6,005 nt of DNA from JBIQLO01 sp044464175 (GTDB lineage Bacteria > Planctomycetota > Phycisphaerae > Tepidisphaerales > Tepidisphaeraceae), in NCBI GenBank assembly GCA_044464175.1, contig JBIQLO010000228.1, positions 1 to 6,005 of the forward strand, given 5' to 3'. The translations under genes were made by a program, and so were the position numbers. This document shows, piece after piece, positions 1 to 5,325 of the stretch. The notes under the pieces were generated by a model. It was given only the letters and a program-made list of their open reading frames with translations, made no database searches and had not been told where the DNA came from. The number at the start of each line of letters is the position of its first letter. Within the stretch, counting starts at the first letter, position 1.

Positions 1-113
1 AACTGACCAAGCTGACCAAGGGCGTCGCCTTCTATACCTCCAGCGTCGAACTGGCCAACTGCATCATGGAAAGTTATCTCAGCGGCCGCAAGAAGAAGGC
101 GTATATTGGATGA
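1..113 (+). CDS. C-terminal end of an unrecognised protein (5' truncated by window edge)
   Basis: An open frame enters from the left edge and ends at TGA 111-113, giving about 36 residues. They include the segments AFYTSSVELANCIMESY and LSGRKKKAYIG. The run looks like a real protein end: an amphipathic helix-like stretch, then a basic cluster (RKKK) and a short hydrophobic tail. The third codon positions are mostly G or C, as in the neighbouring genes. I do not recognise the family and assign no function. The gene converges on glgP, with 69 bp between the two stop codons. The only alternative is a chance open frame, which is possible given the short length. Confidence 0.55.
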   Translation, partial: LTKLTKGVAFYTSSVELANCIMESYLSGRKKKAYIG

Positions 114-182
114 CGCGAACACACCCCTCTCCCGGTGTGCCGCAGAGCCCGGAGAATTCGATCCGCGGAAGGAGCCTTCCCC
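114..182. other. Short convergent intergenic gap with weak inverted repeats
   Basis: This is the gap between two convergent stop codons. It holds a 6-bp inverted repeat, CACACC (120-125) with GGTGTG (134-139), loop 8. A second, GGAAGG (167-172) with CCTTCC (175-180), has a loop of only two bases, so a shorter stem is more realistic. Neither is followed by a T tract on either strand, so I do not call an intrinsic terminator. The pyrimidine-rich blocks CCCCTCTCCC (124-133) and CCCCTCACCC (179-188) flank the gap and resemble each other. The second runs over the glgP stop codon. Confidence 0.35.
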
Positions 183-2756
183 TCACCCATTCCAGGTGAT
201 CAGCCCCGGCTCCACCCAGTTGGCCATGTCCGGATTGCCCGGTACCACGCGGATCGATAAGCCGTGGCGTCCGCTGGCGCGGCACTCGATCCGCCCGGCG
301 AACAGATAGCGCCCCGGACCCATCTCCCGGGAAAATGCCATGTCCTTCACCTGCGGCTCCTCGATCTGTCCGGCCGCGTTGACCGTCCCGGCGAACAACT
401 GCACGCGCACCGAGCGCGGGTCGATCTGCGGCAGGTCCACCAGCGCCTCGACCTGGATCGACTCCCCCACGCGATAGTGCCCGTTGCCGCTGGTGTGAAT
501 TCCGCCAATCTTGATCTGCTCCCAGTGCCGGCGATATTGCTCCTTGGCGCGGGCCAGCGCAATCGAGCGGGCCAGGCCGTCGGCCGCCAGCGCCCCTCCG
601 CGCACGTAGGCCGGCACGTAGTATTTCTCGGCATACTCCCGCACCATGCGGTTGGTGTTGAAGACCGGTACCAGCCGCTGCATGGAAAGCTTCATGCGCC
701 CGATCCAGTCGCGCGGGATATTATCCGCTTTGCGTTCATAGAACAGGGGCACGATCTGCTTCTCCAGCAGGTCGTACAGCGACTGGCTCTCGATCTGGTC
801 CTGGCGGTTGGGATCGCTGTAGCTCTCCCCGCGCCCGATCGCCCACCCCACCTCCGGCGAATACCCCTCCACCCACCACCCGTCCAGGATCGAGCAGTTG
901 AGCACTCCGTTGGCGGCCGCCTTCATCCCGCTGGTGCCCGAGGCCTCGTAAGGCCGGCGCGGCGTGTTAAGCCAGACGTCCACCCCCTGCACCAGCCGCC
1001 GGGCAATGTTGATGTCGTAGTTCTCCAGAAAGACGATCCGGCGGCGAATGGCCGGATCGTTGGTGAAGTGGATGATCGCGCGGATCAGCTCCTTCCCCTC
1101 CTGATCGGCCGGATGCGCCTTGCCGGCGTAGATGATCTGCACCGGGCGCTTGGGGTCGTTCAAAAGCGCCTTGAGTCGATCCGGATCGCGCAGCAACAGC
1201 GTCCCGCGCTTGTAGGTGGCGAAGCGGCGGGCAAAGCCCAGGGTCAGCGCTTCAGGGTCCAGCACCTGATCGGCGTGGAGGATGTCATCGTATGCCCCGC
1301 CCCGCGCCACCAGCTGCTCACGCAGCGTCTGGCGCGCCCACGCGACCAGGCGCTCGCGCCCGCGCTCGTGCGCCCGCCACAATTCCTCATCGGGGATCTG
1401 CCCCACGCCTTCCCAGACGCTCTGGTCGGCCGGGTTCTCCGCCCACCGGCTGCCGAGGTAGCGGTCCAGCACAAAGAGCATGTCCGGCGACAGCCACGAC
1501 CGGACGTGGATGCCGTTGGTGATGTGCCCGATCGGCACCTCGGGGATGGGCGTCCTGGGCCAGAGATTGTGCCACATGCGCCGCGATACCTCGCCATGGA
1601 GCTTGCTGACGGCGTTGACGCTGTCGGCCAGACGGATCGCCAGCACCGCCATCGAAAAGCCCTGCTTGGGGTTGGTCACATCCTCCCGTCCCAGCGCCAA
1701 AAATCCCTCCTCGCTGAGCTTGAGCGAGGGGATGTACGCCTTGAAGTACTTGAGGACCAGGTCCGGCGAGAACATGTCAATGCCGGCCGGCACGGGCGTA
1801 TGGGTGGTGAATACGTTGGTCGCCATGACCTGCTGGCGGGCCTCGTCAAAACTCATCCCCCCCGTCTCCAGCAGCTTCCGGATCCGTTCCAGCGCCAAAA
1901 AGGCCGAGTGTCCCTCGTTCATGTGGAAGATGTTGGGCTTGAGGTTCAGCGCCTCCAGCGCCCGCACGCCTCCGATGCCCAGGACGATCTCCTGGCGGAT
2001 GCGCATGTCCGTCCCCCCGCCGTAGAGCCGGGCCGTGATGTCTCGGTCGGCCGGGGCGTTCTCCGGCAGGTTGGTATCCAGCAGATACAGCGGAATCCGC
2101 CCTGCCTGCGCTTTCCAGACCTTGGCGAAGACGGCGTTGTCCGGCAGGTCCACGCGCACCTGAACCGGCGAACCGTCGTCAAACCGCATCGGCTCGATCG
2201 GCAGGTTATAGAAATCCAGTTCCCCGTAGACCTCCTGCTGCCATCCGTCGGCCGAGAGGTACTGCTGGAAATACCCCTCCCGGTAAAGCAACCCCACCCC
2301 CGCCAGCGGCAGCCCGATTTCGCTGGCGCTCTTGAGATGGTCCCCCGCCAGTACCCCCAACCCCCCGGCATAGATCGGCAGCGACTCATGAATGCCGAAC
2401 TCGGCCGAGAAGTAAGCCACCTGCAGCTTCGCCTGCTCCGGATGAGTGGACTGATACCACCCCTTCTCCTCCATGTGCCGGCGGAACTGCTCATGCACCC
2501 GGCGCAGATGGGCCAGGTATCCCTCATCCACCGCCGCGGCCGCCAGTTTCGCCTGCTCGATCTGTCCCAGGAGGCGCACCGGATTGTGATAGACCTTCTC
2601 CCAAAGGTCCCGGTCCAGCCGCCGGAACAGCTCCACGGCGTCCGGGTGCCACATCCACCAGAAGTTGAGCGACAGCTCCGACAGCGCCGCCAGCGGCTGG
2701 GGGATGTCGGGAAACACCTGAAACAGCACCACGCGAGGACTCGGATTGTCAGACAT
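183..2756 (-). CDS. glgP: Alpha-glucan (glycogen/maltodextrin) phosphorylase, GT35, DUF3417-containing type
   Basis: Pyridoxal-phosphate-dependent enzyme of 857 residues. It removes terminal glucose from alpha-1,4-glucans with phosphate to give glucose-1-phosphate, in the cytoplasm. Residues ~15-125 match the DUF3417 N-terminal region of the alpha-glucan phosphorylase subfamily (LSLNFWWMWHPDA at 28-40). The catalytic body follows: YFSAEFG at 115-121, the glycine-rich YAGGLGVLAGDHLKSAS at 129-145, then HMNEGHSAF, FTTHTPVPAG, HITNGIH, FARRFATYKR and IYAGKAHP. The PLP lysine is predicted as K612 in ASGTSGMKAAANG. The last ~100 residues look like a beta-rich add-on domain. I chose the start MSDNPS because GGGAAGG lies just upstream and family similarity begins there. 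The in-frame ATG at 2921 would add 55 residues that run through both promoters and are not family-like. The gene appears monocistronic and divergent from greA. Subfamily members use glycogen or maltodextrins; the actual substrate here is inferred. Confidence 0.96.
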   Translation of the reverse strand: MSDNPSPRVVLFQVFPDIPQPLAALSELSLNFWWMWHPDAVELFRRLDRDLWEKVYHNPVRLLGQIEQAKLAAAAVDEGYLAHLRRVHEQFRRHMEEKGWYQSTHPEQAKLQVAYFSAEFGIHESLPIYAGGLGVLAGDHLKSASEIGLPLAGVGLLYREGYFQQYLSADGWQQEVYGELDFYNLPIEPMRFDDGSPVQVRVDLPDNAVFAKVWKAQAGRIPLYLLDTNLPENAPADRDITARLYGGGTDMRIRQEIVLGIGGVRALEALNLKPNIFHMNEGHSAFLALERIRKLLETGGMSFDEARQQVMATNVFTTHTPVPAGIDMFSPDLVLKYFKAYIPSLKLSEEGFLALGREDVTNPKQGFSMAVLAIRLADSVNAVSKLHGEVSRRMWHNLWPRTPIPEVPIGHITNGIHVRSWLSPDMLFVLDRYLGSRWAENPADQSVWEGVGQIPDEELWRAHERGRERLVAWARQTLREQLVARGGAYDDILHADQVLDPEALTLGFARRFATYKRGTLLLRDPDRLKALLNDPKRPVQIIYAGKAHPADQEGKELIRAIIHFTNDPAIRRRIVFLENYDINIARRLVQGVDVWLNTPRRPYEASGTSGMKAAANGVLNCSILDGWWVEGYSPEVGWAIGRGESYSDPNRQDQIESQSLYDLLEKQIVPLFYERKADNIPRDWIGRMKLSMQRLVPVFNTNRMVREYAEKYYVPAYVRGGALAADGLARSIALARAKEQYRRHWEQIKIGGIHTSGNGHYRVGESIQVEALVDLPQIDPRSVRVQLFAGTVNAAGQIEEPQVKDMAFSREMGPGRYLFAGRIECRASGRHGLSIRVVPGNPDMANWVEPGLITWNG

Positions 2757-2802
2757 CGCACCTTCCCGGTTGGCGTCCAGCCCCACCCCTTCCTTCGGGG
2801 AT

Positions 2803-2831
2803 ATTGTGGCCGAACAGGCGGCATTTGCCAA
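2803..2831 (-). promoter_or_regulatory. Probable sigma70-type promoter of glgP
   Basis: On the - strand, TTGGCA (2831-2826) is followed after 17 bp by CACAAT (2808-2803), which matches the -10 consensus at four of six positions. The predicted start is near 2796, about 40 bases before the glgP ATG. The leader contains a small CCCC/GGGG hairpin (around 2787-2800). The -35 box overlaps that of the greA promoter on the other strand. Confidence 0.5.
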
Positions 2832-2852
2832 TCGTCTTAACCGGGCTATGAT
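2825..2852 (+). promoter_or_regulatory. Probable sigma70-type promoter of greA (and possibly tRNA-Thr)
   Basis: TTGCCA (2825-2830) and TATGAT (2847-2852) are separated by 16 bp, and each hexamer is close to consensus. Predicted transcription starts near 2859 and gives a leader of about 80 nt before greA. No separate promoter is visible between greA and the downstream tRNA, so this one may serve both. Only five bases of the two divergent -35 boxes are shared (2826-2830). Confidence 0.65.
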
Positions 2853-2858
2853 AGAACA

Positions 2859-2939
2859 GACAGGCCAAACGCACCGCGCCCGCAGCGCGGTGCTCCTGTT
2901 TTTAGGAGTCGCCGAAATCATTCAGGACAGGAGTGTCCC
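2859..2939 (+). promoter_or_regulatory. Structured greA 5' leader with terminator-like hairpin and SD-masking hairpin
   Basis: Three inverted repeats fill the leader. Stem A is GCACCGCG (2871-2878) with CGCGGTGC (2886-2893), a perfect 8-bp pair followed six bases later by TTTTT (2899-2903), so it resembles a weak terminator. Stem B is CTCCT (2893-2897) with AGGAG (2904-2908), with the T run in its loop. Stem C is GGACA (2925-2929) with TGTCC (2934-2938). It encloses most of the Shine-Dalgarno AGGAG (2929-2933), six bases before the ATG. CTCCTG (2893-2898) is also fully complementary to CAGGAG (2928-2933), so it could instead mask the SD. The repeats are seen directly; any regulatory role is inference. 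In E. coli the greA leader is known to yield short terminated RNAs (GraL). Confidence 0.45.
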
Positions 2940-3407
2940 ATGCAGTTCATCAGCGCCGAAGAGAAGGCCCAGTTGGAAGCCAAGCGCCAGGAGCTCTACA
3001 AGCAGCAACTGGACGCGCAGGAGCGGATCAACAAGGCCGCCGCCCTGGGCGATTTGTCCGAGAACGCCGAATACCATTTCGCCAAGGAGGAGAACCGCAA
3101 CATCCAGCGCGAGCTGGCGGAATTGGAGGCCAAGCTCAAGAGCGTCTCGGTCGTCTCCAACGAGCACGTTCCGGAGGACATGGTTTTTCTGGGACACACG
3201 GTCAAGCTGCTGGACCTGGATGATGAGAGTGAGCAGCTGGTGCGCCTGGTGGGCGAGGCGACCCCGCCCAGCGCCGACAGCGATGTGCTGCCGGTTTCCG
3301 CCAACAGCCCCATGGGCGAAGCCCTGATGAAGGCGCGGGTGGGAGAGACCGTCAAAGTCAAAGCCCCGCGTGGGACGATGGAATTCAAGATTCTGGAGAT
3401 CATGTAG
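2940..3407 (+). CDS. greA: Transcription elongation (transcript cleavage) factor GreA
   Basis: A complete 155-residue GreA, close to the usual ~158. It enters the secondary channel of RNA polymerase and stimulates endonucleolytic cleavage of the 3' end of backtracked RNA. The N-terminal part (~1-75) is the antiparallel coiled-coil finger. It carries the hallmark tip motif GDLSENAEY (37-45), whose acidic residues D38 and E41 correspond to the Mg-coordinating pair of the family. The C-terminal part (~80-155) is the FKBP-like domain that docks on polymerase, ending in the typical SPMGEALMKARVGETVKV segment. The start is fixed by AGGAG six bases upstream of the ATG. Nothing is missing or unusual in the protein. 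A tRNA-Thr follows after 60 bp on the same strand and may be co-transcribed. Confidence 0.97.
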   Translation: MQFISAEEKAQLEAKRQELYKQQLDAQERINKAAALGDLSENAEYHFAKEENRNIQRELAELEAKLKSVSVVSNEHVPEDMVFLGHTVKLLDLDDESEQLVRLVGEATPPSADSDVLPVSANSPMGEALMKARVGETVKVKAPRGTMEFKILEIM

Positions 3408-3413
3408 AGCAAG

Positions 3414-3448
3414 TCGCCGGTTCCCGGTCGCCGGTCGCCGGAACCAGG
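3414..3448 (+). repeat. Degenerate 7-bp tandem repeat between greA and tRNA-Thr
   Basis: Consecutive heptamers read TCGCCGG, TTCCCGG, TCGCCGG, TCGCCGG and AACCAGG. Every unit ends in GG, and the first four end in CCGG. The array also contains the inverted pair GGTTCC (3419-3424) and GGAACC (3440-3445), so its transcript could form a 6-bp stem downstream of greA. There is no T tract, so it is not a standard terminator. Confidence 0.65.
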
Positions 3449-3467
3449 GCTGAGAGTGAACTTGGTC

Positions 3468-3540
3468 GCCGACGTAGCTCAATTGGCAGAGCACCGGTTT
3501 TGTAAACCGGATGTTGCGGGTTCGACTCCCGCCGTCGGCT
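3468..3540 (+). tRNA. tRNA-Thr (anticodon UGU)
   Basis: A full 73-base cloverleaf can be drawn. The acceptor stem is GCCGACG (3468-3474) with CGTCGGC (3533-3539). The D stem is GCTC (3477-3480) with GAGC (3489-3492). The anticodon stem is CCGGT (3494-3498) with ACCGG (3506-3510), around the loop TTTGTAA, whose anticodon TGT (3501-3503) reads ACA and related Thr codons. The variable loop is ATGTT. The T stem is GCGGG (3516-3520) with CCCGC (3528-3532) around TTCGACT. All stems pair perfectly. The discriminator base is T3540, and no CCA is encoded, so the tail must be added enzymatically. No dedicated promoter is visible just upstream. Confidence 0.97.
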
Positions 3541-3726
3541 GTTGGGGGAAAGCCGGAGGTGGTCTTCGTTGACCTTGGCTCCGGAGCGCGGGCTGGGCGA
3601 GCGCGGCAGCAGATCAGACCGGCCGGTATCCTGCTCCATGCCCCTGGAACCACGACGACGAACCCCCGAAAGTCCCTATAGGATTCCGGGGGTTCGTCGC
3701 CCTCAGCATGCCGAATTTGCAGGCGA
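3541..3726. other. Non-coding stretch between tRNA-Thr and the isomerase gene
   Basis: No credible gene is seen on either strand. Close to the tRNA is a compound inverted repeat: CCGGAG (3553-3558) with CTCCGG (3579-3584), enclosing GGTC (3561-3564) with GACC (3571-3574). It could mark the tRNA transcript end but has no T run. An 8-bp direct repeat, GAGCGCGG, occurs at 3584-3591 and 3599-3606. The stretch ends with the long stem-loop described separately. Confidence 0.45.
3656..3699 (-). terminator. Long GC-rich stem-loop downstream of the isomerase gene (terminator-like, no U tract)
   Basis: CGACGAACCCCCG (3656-3668) pairs perfectly with CGGGGGTTCGTCG (3687-3699). The 18-base loop contains the palindrome CCTATAGG (3675-3682). 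The isomerase stop codon is 27 bases away. On the - strand it is the obvious candidate for the isomerase mRNA 3' end, and being symmetric it could also stop + strand readthrough from the tRNA. Neither side is followed by a T run, so it is not a classical intrinsic terminator. It may instead be a 3' stabilising stem or a roadblock for convergent transcripts. Confidence 0.5.
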
Positions 3727-4584
3727 TTACGCCTTCAGTTCGGCCAGGATGCGCTTCAGGTATTCCAGGTCTTCCTTCACGAATTCCCGCTTGTCGCCGG
3801 GGAAGGTGTTCTCGATGCACAGCGGGCCCTTGTATCCGTCGGCCAGCAGCTTGCGCATGAACAGGAAAGTGTTGATCTCCCCATCCCGCAGCGCAACGCA
3901 GCGGAAGATGCGCGAGTCAAAACGATTGAAGGTGATGACGTTCTTCAGGTGTACATAGCCGATGCGCCCCGCCATCAATTCCAGTTCCTTCTCCATCCCC
4001 TGGTTGTTGCGGTTCAGGACGATATTCCCGAAGTCGATGTTGGCCGTCACGTTCTTGTGATCAACCGCCTTGAGCAGTTCCAGCGTCGGGGCGGCCAAGT
4101 CATGCAGGTAGCCGTTGTGCATCTCCAGGGCCAGCGTCACGCCGTGCTCGGCGGCGATGTCGCCGGCCTCGCGGAAATACTGGGCCGTCACCTGCTTCAT
4201 CTCGTCGGTCGCCATGCCCGAGCCGATCTCCTCAAAGTGGGAATAGGGGATCGTGTCGGAGATCAGCGGCTCGCCAAAGACATTCAGGACCTTCACCCCA
4301 TTCTTCGAGCCAATGCGGATGACCGTCCGCAGGTCCTCCAGCGCTTTTTGACGGGGGGCGTCCCCTTTGGACAGGCCGTTATTCTTGCAGCCGAAGACCA
4401 GGTCCAGCTTGTTGGACTGGGCGATGCCGCAGCAGCGATTAAGGTATTCCTCCAGCGGCGCTTTTTCGGTGCGGTCCCAGCCGCGCAGCTCGATTCCATC
4501 ATAGCCGGCGGCCGCCGCCCGGCGGGCCACCTCCTCCAGCGGGAAAACGGTCTCCAGGAAGTTGACGTGCATGTAAATCTTCAT
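3727..4584 (-). CDS. Sugar (phosphate) isomerase/epimerase family protein, xylose-isomerase-like TIM barrel
   Basis: A complete 285-residue protein of the AP_endonuc_2 / xylose-isomerase-like TIM-barrel family, which includes ketose 3-epimerases and hydroxypyruvate isomerase. The four residues expected to bind the divalent metal are all in typical contexts: E154 (LALEMHNG), D184 (ANIDFGN), H212 (YVHLKN) and E258 (CIENTF). Their spacing closely resembles that of D-psicose/tagatose 3-epimerases. The N-terminus (FPLEEVARRAAAAGYDGIEL) is the usual first strand and helix. There is no signal peptide, so it is cytoplasmic. The start is supported by AAAGGA a few bases upstream of the ATG. The gene stands alone, with its own promoter-like sequence and the rplL terminator upstream. 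The substrate cannot be assigned: an epimerase, an isomerase or an inositol-pathway enzyme are all possible. Confidence 0.88.
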   Translation of the reverse strand: MKIYMHVNFLETVFPLEEVARRAAAAGYDGIELRGWDRTEKAPLEEYLNRCCGIAQSNKLDLVFGCKNNGLSKGDAPRQKALEDLRTVIRIGSKNGVKVLNVFGEPLISDTIPYSHFEEIGSGMATDEMKQVTAQYFREAGDIAAEHGVTLALEMHNGYLHDLAAPTLELLKAVDHKNVTANIDFGNIVLNRNNQGMEKELELMAGRIGYVHLKNVITFNRFDSRIFRCVALRDGEINTFLFMRKLLADGYKGPLCIENTFPGDKREFVKEDLEYLKRILAELKA

Positions 4585-4619
4585 CGGATTCCTTTCAGTG
4601 AGTTTGGTTGAAGGTCGCT

Positions 4620-4649
4620 ATTCTTACACGAACCGGCCACCGGTGACAA
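4620..4649 (-). promoter_or_regulatory. Probable promoter of the isomerase/epimerase gene
   Basis: On the - strand, TTGTCA (4649-4644) is followed after 18 bp by AAGAAT (4625-4620), preceded by TGT as in an extended -10 element. The predicted start is near 4613, leaving a leader of about 29 nt before the ATG at 4584. A tract of nine G residues (- strand; C 4652-4660) lies just upstream of the -35 box. Confidence 0.5.
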
Positions 4650-4651
4650 TT

Positions 4652-4660
4652 CCCCCCCCC
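4652..4660. repeat. Homopolymer tract C9 (+) / G9 (-)
   Basis: Nine consecutive C residues on the + strand, then T and three more C. On the - strand this reads GGGAGGGGGGGGG. It lies between the rplL terminator and the promoter of the isomerase gene, two bases from the -35 hexamer. It is by far the longest homopolymer in the window. Confidence 0.9.
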
Positions 4661-4664
4661 TCCC

Positions 4665-4703
4665 AAATAAAAAACAGGGCGATCCGACGGGGATCGCCCT
4701 GTT
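4665..4703 (-). terminator. Rho-independent terminator of the rplJ-rplL operon
   Basis: On the - strand AACAGGGCGATCC (4703-4691) pairs perfectly over 13 bp with GGATCGCCCTGTT (4685-4673). The loop is five bases, and the T-rich tail TTTTATTT follows at once (4672-4665). It begins 25 bases after the rplL stop codon. This is a canonical strong intrinsic terminator. Its A-rich upstream side might also work weakly in the opposite direction. Confidence 0.93.
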
Positions 4704-4728
4704 GGGGTCTTGAGGCTTGCGACCGAAC

Positions 4729-5139
4729 TTACTTGAGTTCGACCGTGGCGCCCTGCTCCTCCAGCTCTTTCTTGAGCTTCTCGGCCTCGTCCTTGGGGAG
4801 GTTTTCCTTAACCGTCTTGGGAGCCCCCTCGACCAGGTCCTTGGCTTCCTTGAGGCCCAGACCGGTCGCGGCCCGGACCACCTTGATGACCTGGATTTTC
4901 TTGTCACCGGCGCCCTTGAGGACGACGTCGAAGCTGGTCTTGGCCTCCTCGGCCGGAGCCGCCCCGCCGGCCGCCCCGCCGGCCGGACCGGCCATGACGA
5001 CCGCGCCGCCGCTGGCGGCCTCGATGCCGTGGGCTTCCTTGAGGTAGTTGGCGATTTCAACCGCCTGCTTGAGGGTCAAACCCGCCAGGCGGTCGCCCAG
5101 CTCCTTGATTTCCGGTGCCACTTCCGTTGCGTCTGCCAT
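4729..5139 (-). CDS. rplL: 50S ribosomal protein L7/L12 (bL12)
   Basis: A complete 136-residue bL12, the multi-copy acidic stalk protein that recruits translational GTPases to the ribosome. The N-terminal dimerisation and L10-binding domain is ~1-42 (LGDRLAGLTLKQAVEIANYL). A flexible Ala/Gly/Pro-rich hinge spans ~43-66 (GPAGGAAGGAAPAEE). The conserved C-terminal domain is ~67-136, with FDVVL, IQVIKVVRAATGLGLKEAK and DLVEGAP. The length is a little above the usual 120-130, and a slightly long N-terminal tail and hinge account for it. The start MADATE is supported by CGGAG (5152-5148) eight bases upstream. A longer in-frame start at 5196 would add 19 residues unlike the family. It lies 186 bp after rplJ in the same operon and is followed directly by a terminator. 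Confidence 0.97.
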   Translation of the reverse strand: MADATEVAPEIKELGDRLAGLTLKQAVEIANYLKEAHGIEAASGGAVVMAGPAGGAAGGAAPAEEAKTSFDVVLKGAGDKKIQVIKVVRAATGLGLKEAKDLVEGAPKTVKENLPKDEAEKLKKELEEQGATVELK

Positions 5140-5325
5140 GATACACACTCCGGGACGTATCGTGTCCCCAACGTGTCGAAACCCAATCCCGTCCAAGAGC
5201 CGGCCTCACGCTGAGGCCATTTAACCCGAAAAGGGGCAGTCGGAACCGTCGGATGTTCAGAACGAAGAATTATGAGCGATCCATGATCAATTCATACTTC
5301 TTCATACTTGATTCGTAACTCCACT
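5140..5325 (-). other. rplJ-rplL intergenic spacer with stem-loops
   Basis: A rather long 186-bp spacer. It holds the perfect stem GGCCTCA (5202-5208) with TGAGGCC (5212-5218) around CGC. A GGGAC (5152-5156) with GTCCC (5164-5168) hairpin abuts the rplL Shine-Dalgarno. A near-perfect tandem 10-mer, TTCATACTTC then TTCATACTTG, occupies 5291-5310. No stem is followed by a T run on the - strand, so no attenuator is called. I see no convincing -35/-10 pair; CATAAT (near 5266-5271) could be an isolated -10 for rplL. A processing or stabilising role for the stems is possible but unproven. Confidence 0.5.

Noticed and set aside
264..2840. 858-codon open frame on the + strand, antisense to almost all of glgP
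   Set aside because: It is exactly codon-aligned with glgP, so stops could arise only from TTA, CTA or TCA codons in glgP, which GC-rich usage avoids. Its translation is Arg/His/Pro/Leu-rich and unlike any family, and the - strand product is an unmistakable phosphorylase.
2757..2921. 55-residue N-terminal extension of GlgP from the ATG at 2921
   Set aside because: It crosses both predicted promoters and the greA leader hairpins and shows no family similarity. The internal ATG at 2756 has a suitable RBS and begins at the family's usual N-terminus.
2922..3653. 243-codon open frame on the - strand across greA and the tRNA
   Set aside because: It is the codon-aligned antisense of greA, open for the same reason, and it also runs through a perfect tRNA gene. 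No RBS or recognisable domain.
3542..3958. 138-codon + strand open frame after the tRNA
   Set aside because: It passes through the long stem-loop and then antisense to the isomerase gene. The product is low-complexity Arg/Ser-rich with no domain.
3949..4611. 220-codon + strand open frame opposite the isomerase gene
   Set aside because: Antisense shadow of a gene whose four metal ligands and conserved motifs are on the - strand.
5140..5196. 19-residue extension of L7/L12 from the ATG at 5196
   Set aside because: It has no family similarity and would cover the SD and hairpin of the better-supported start at 5139.
5202..5218. Perfect stem in the rplJ-rplL gap as an attenuator or terminator
   Set aside because: No T tract follows on the transcribed strand, so it is kept only as a structural element.
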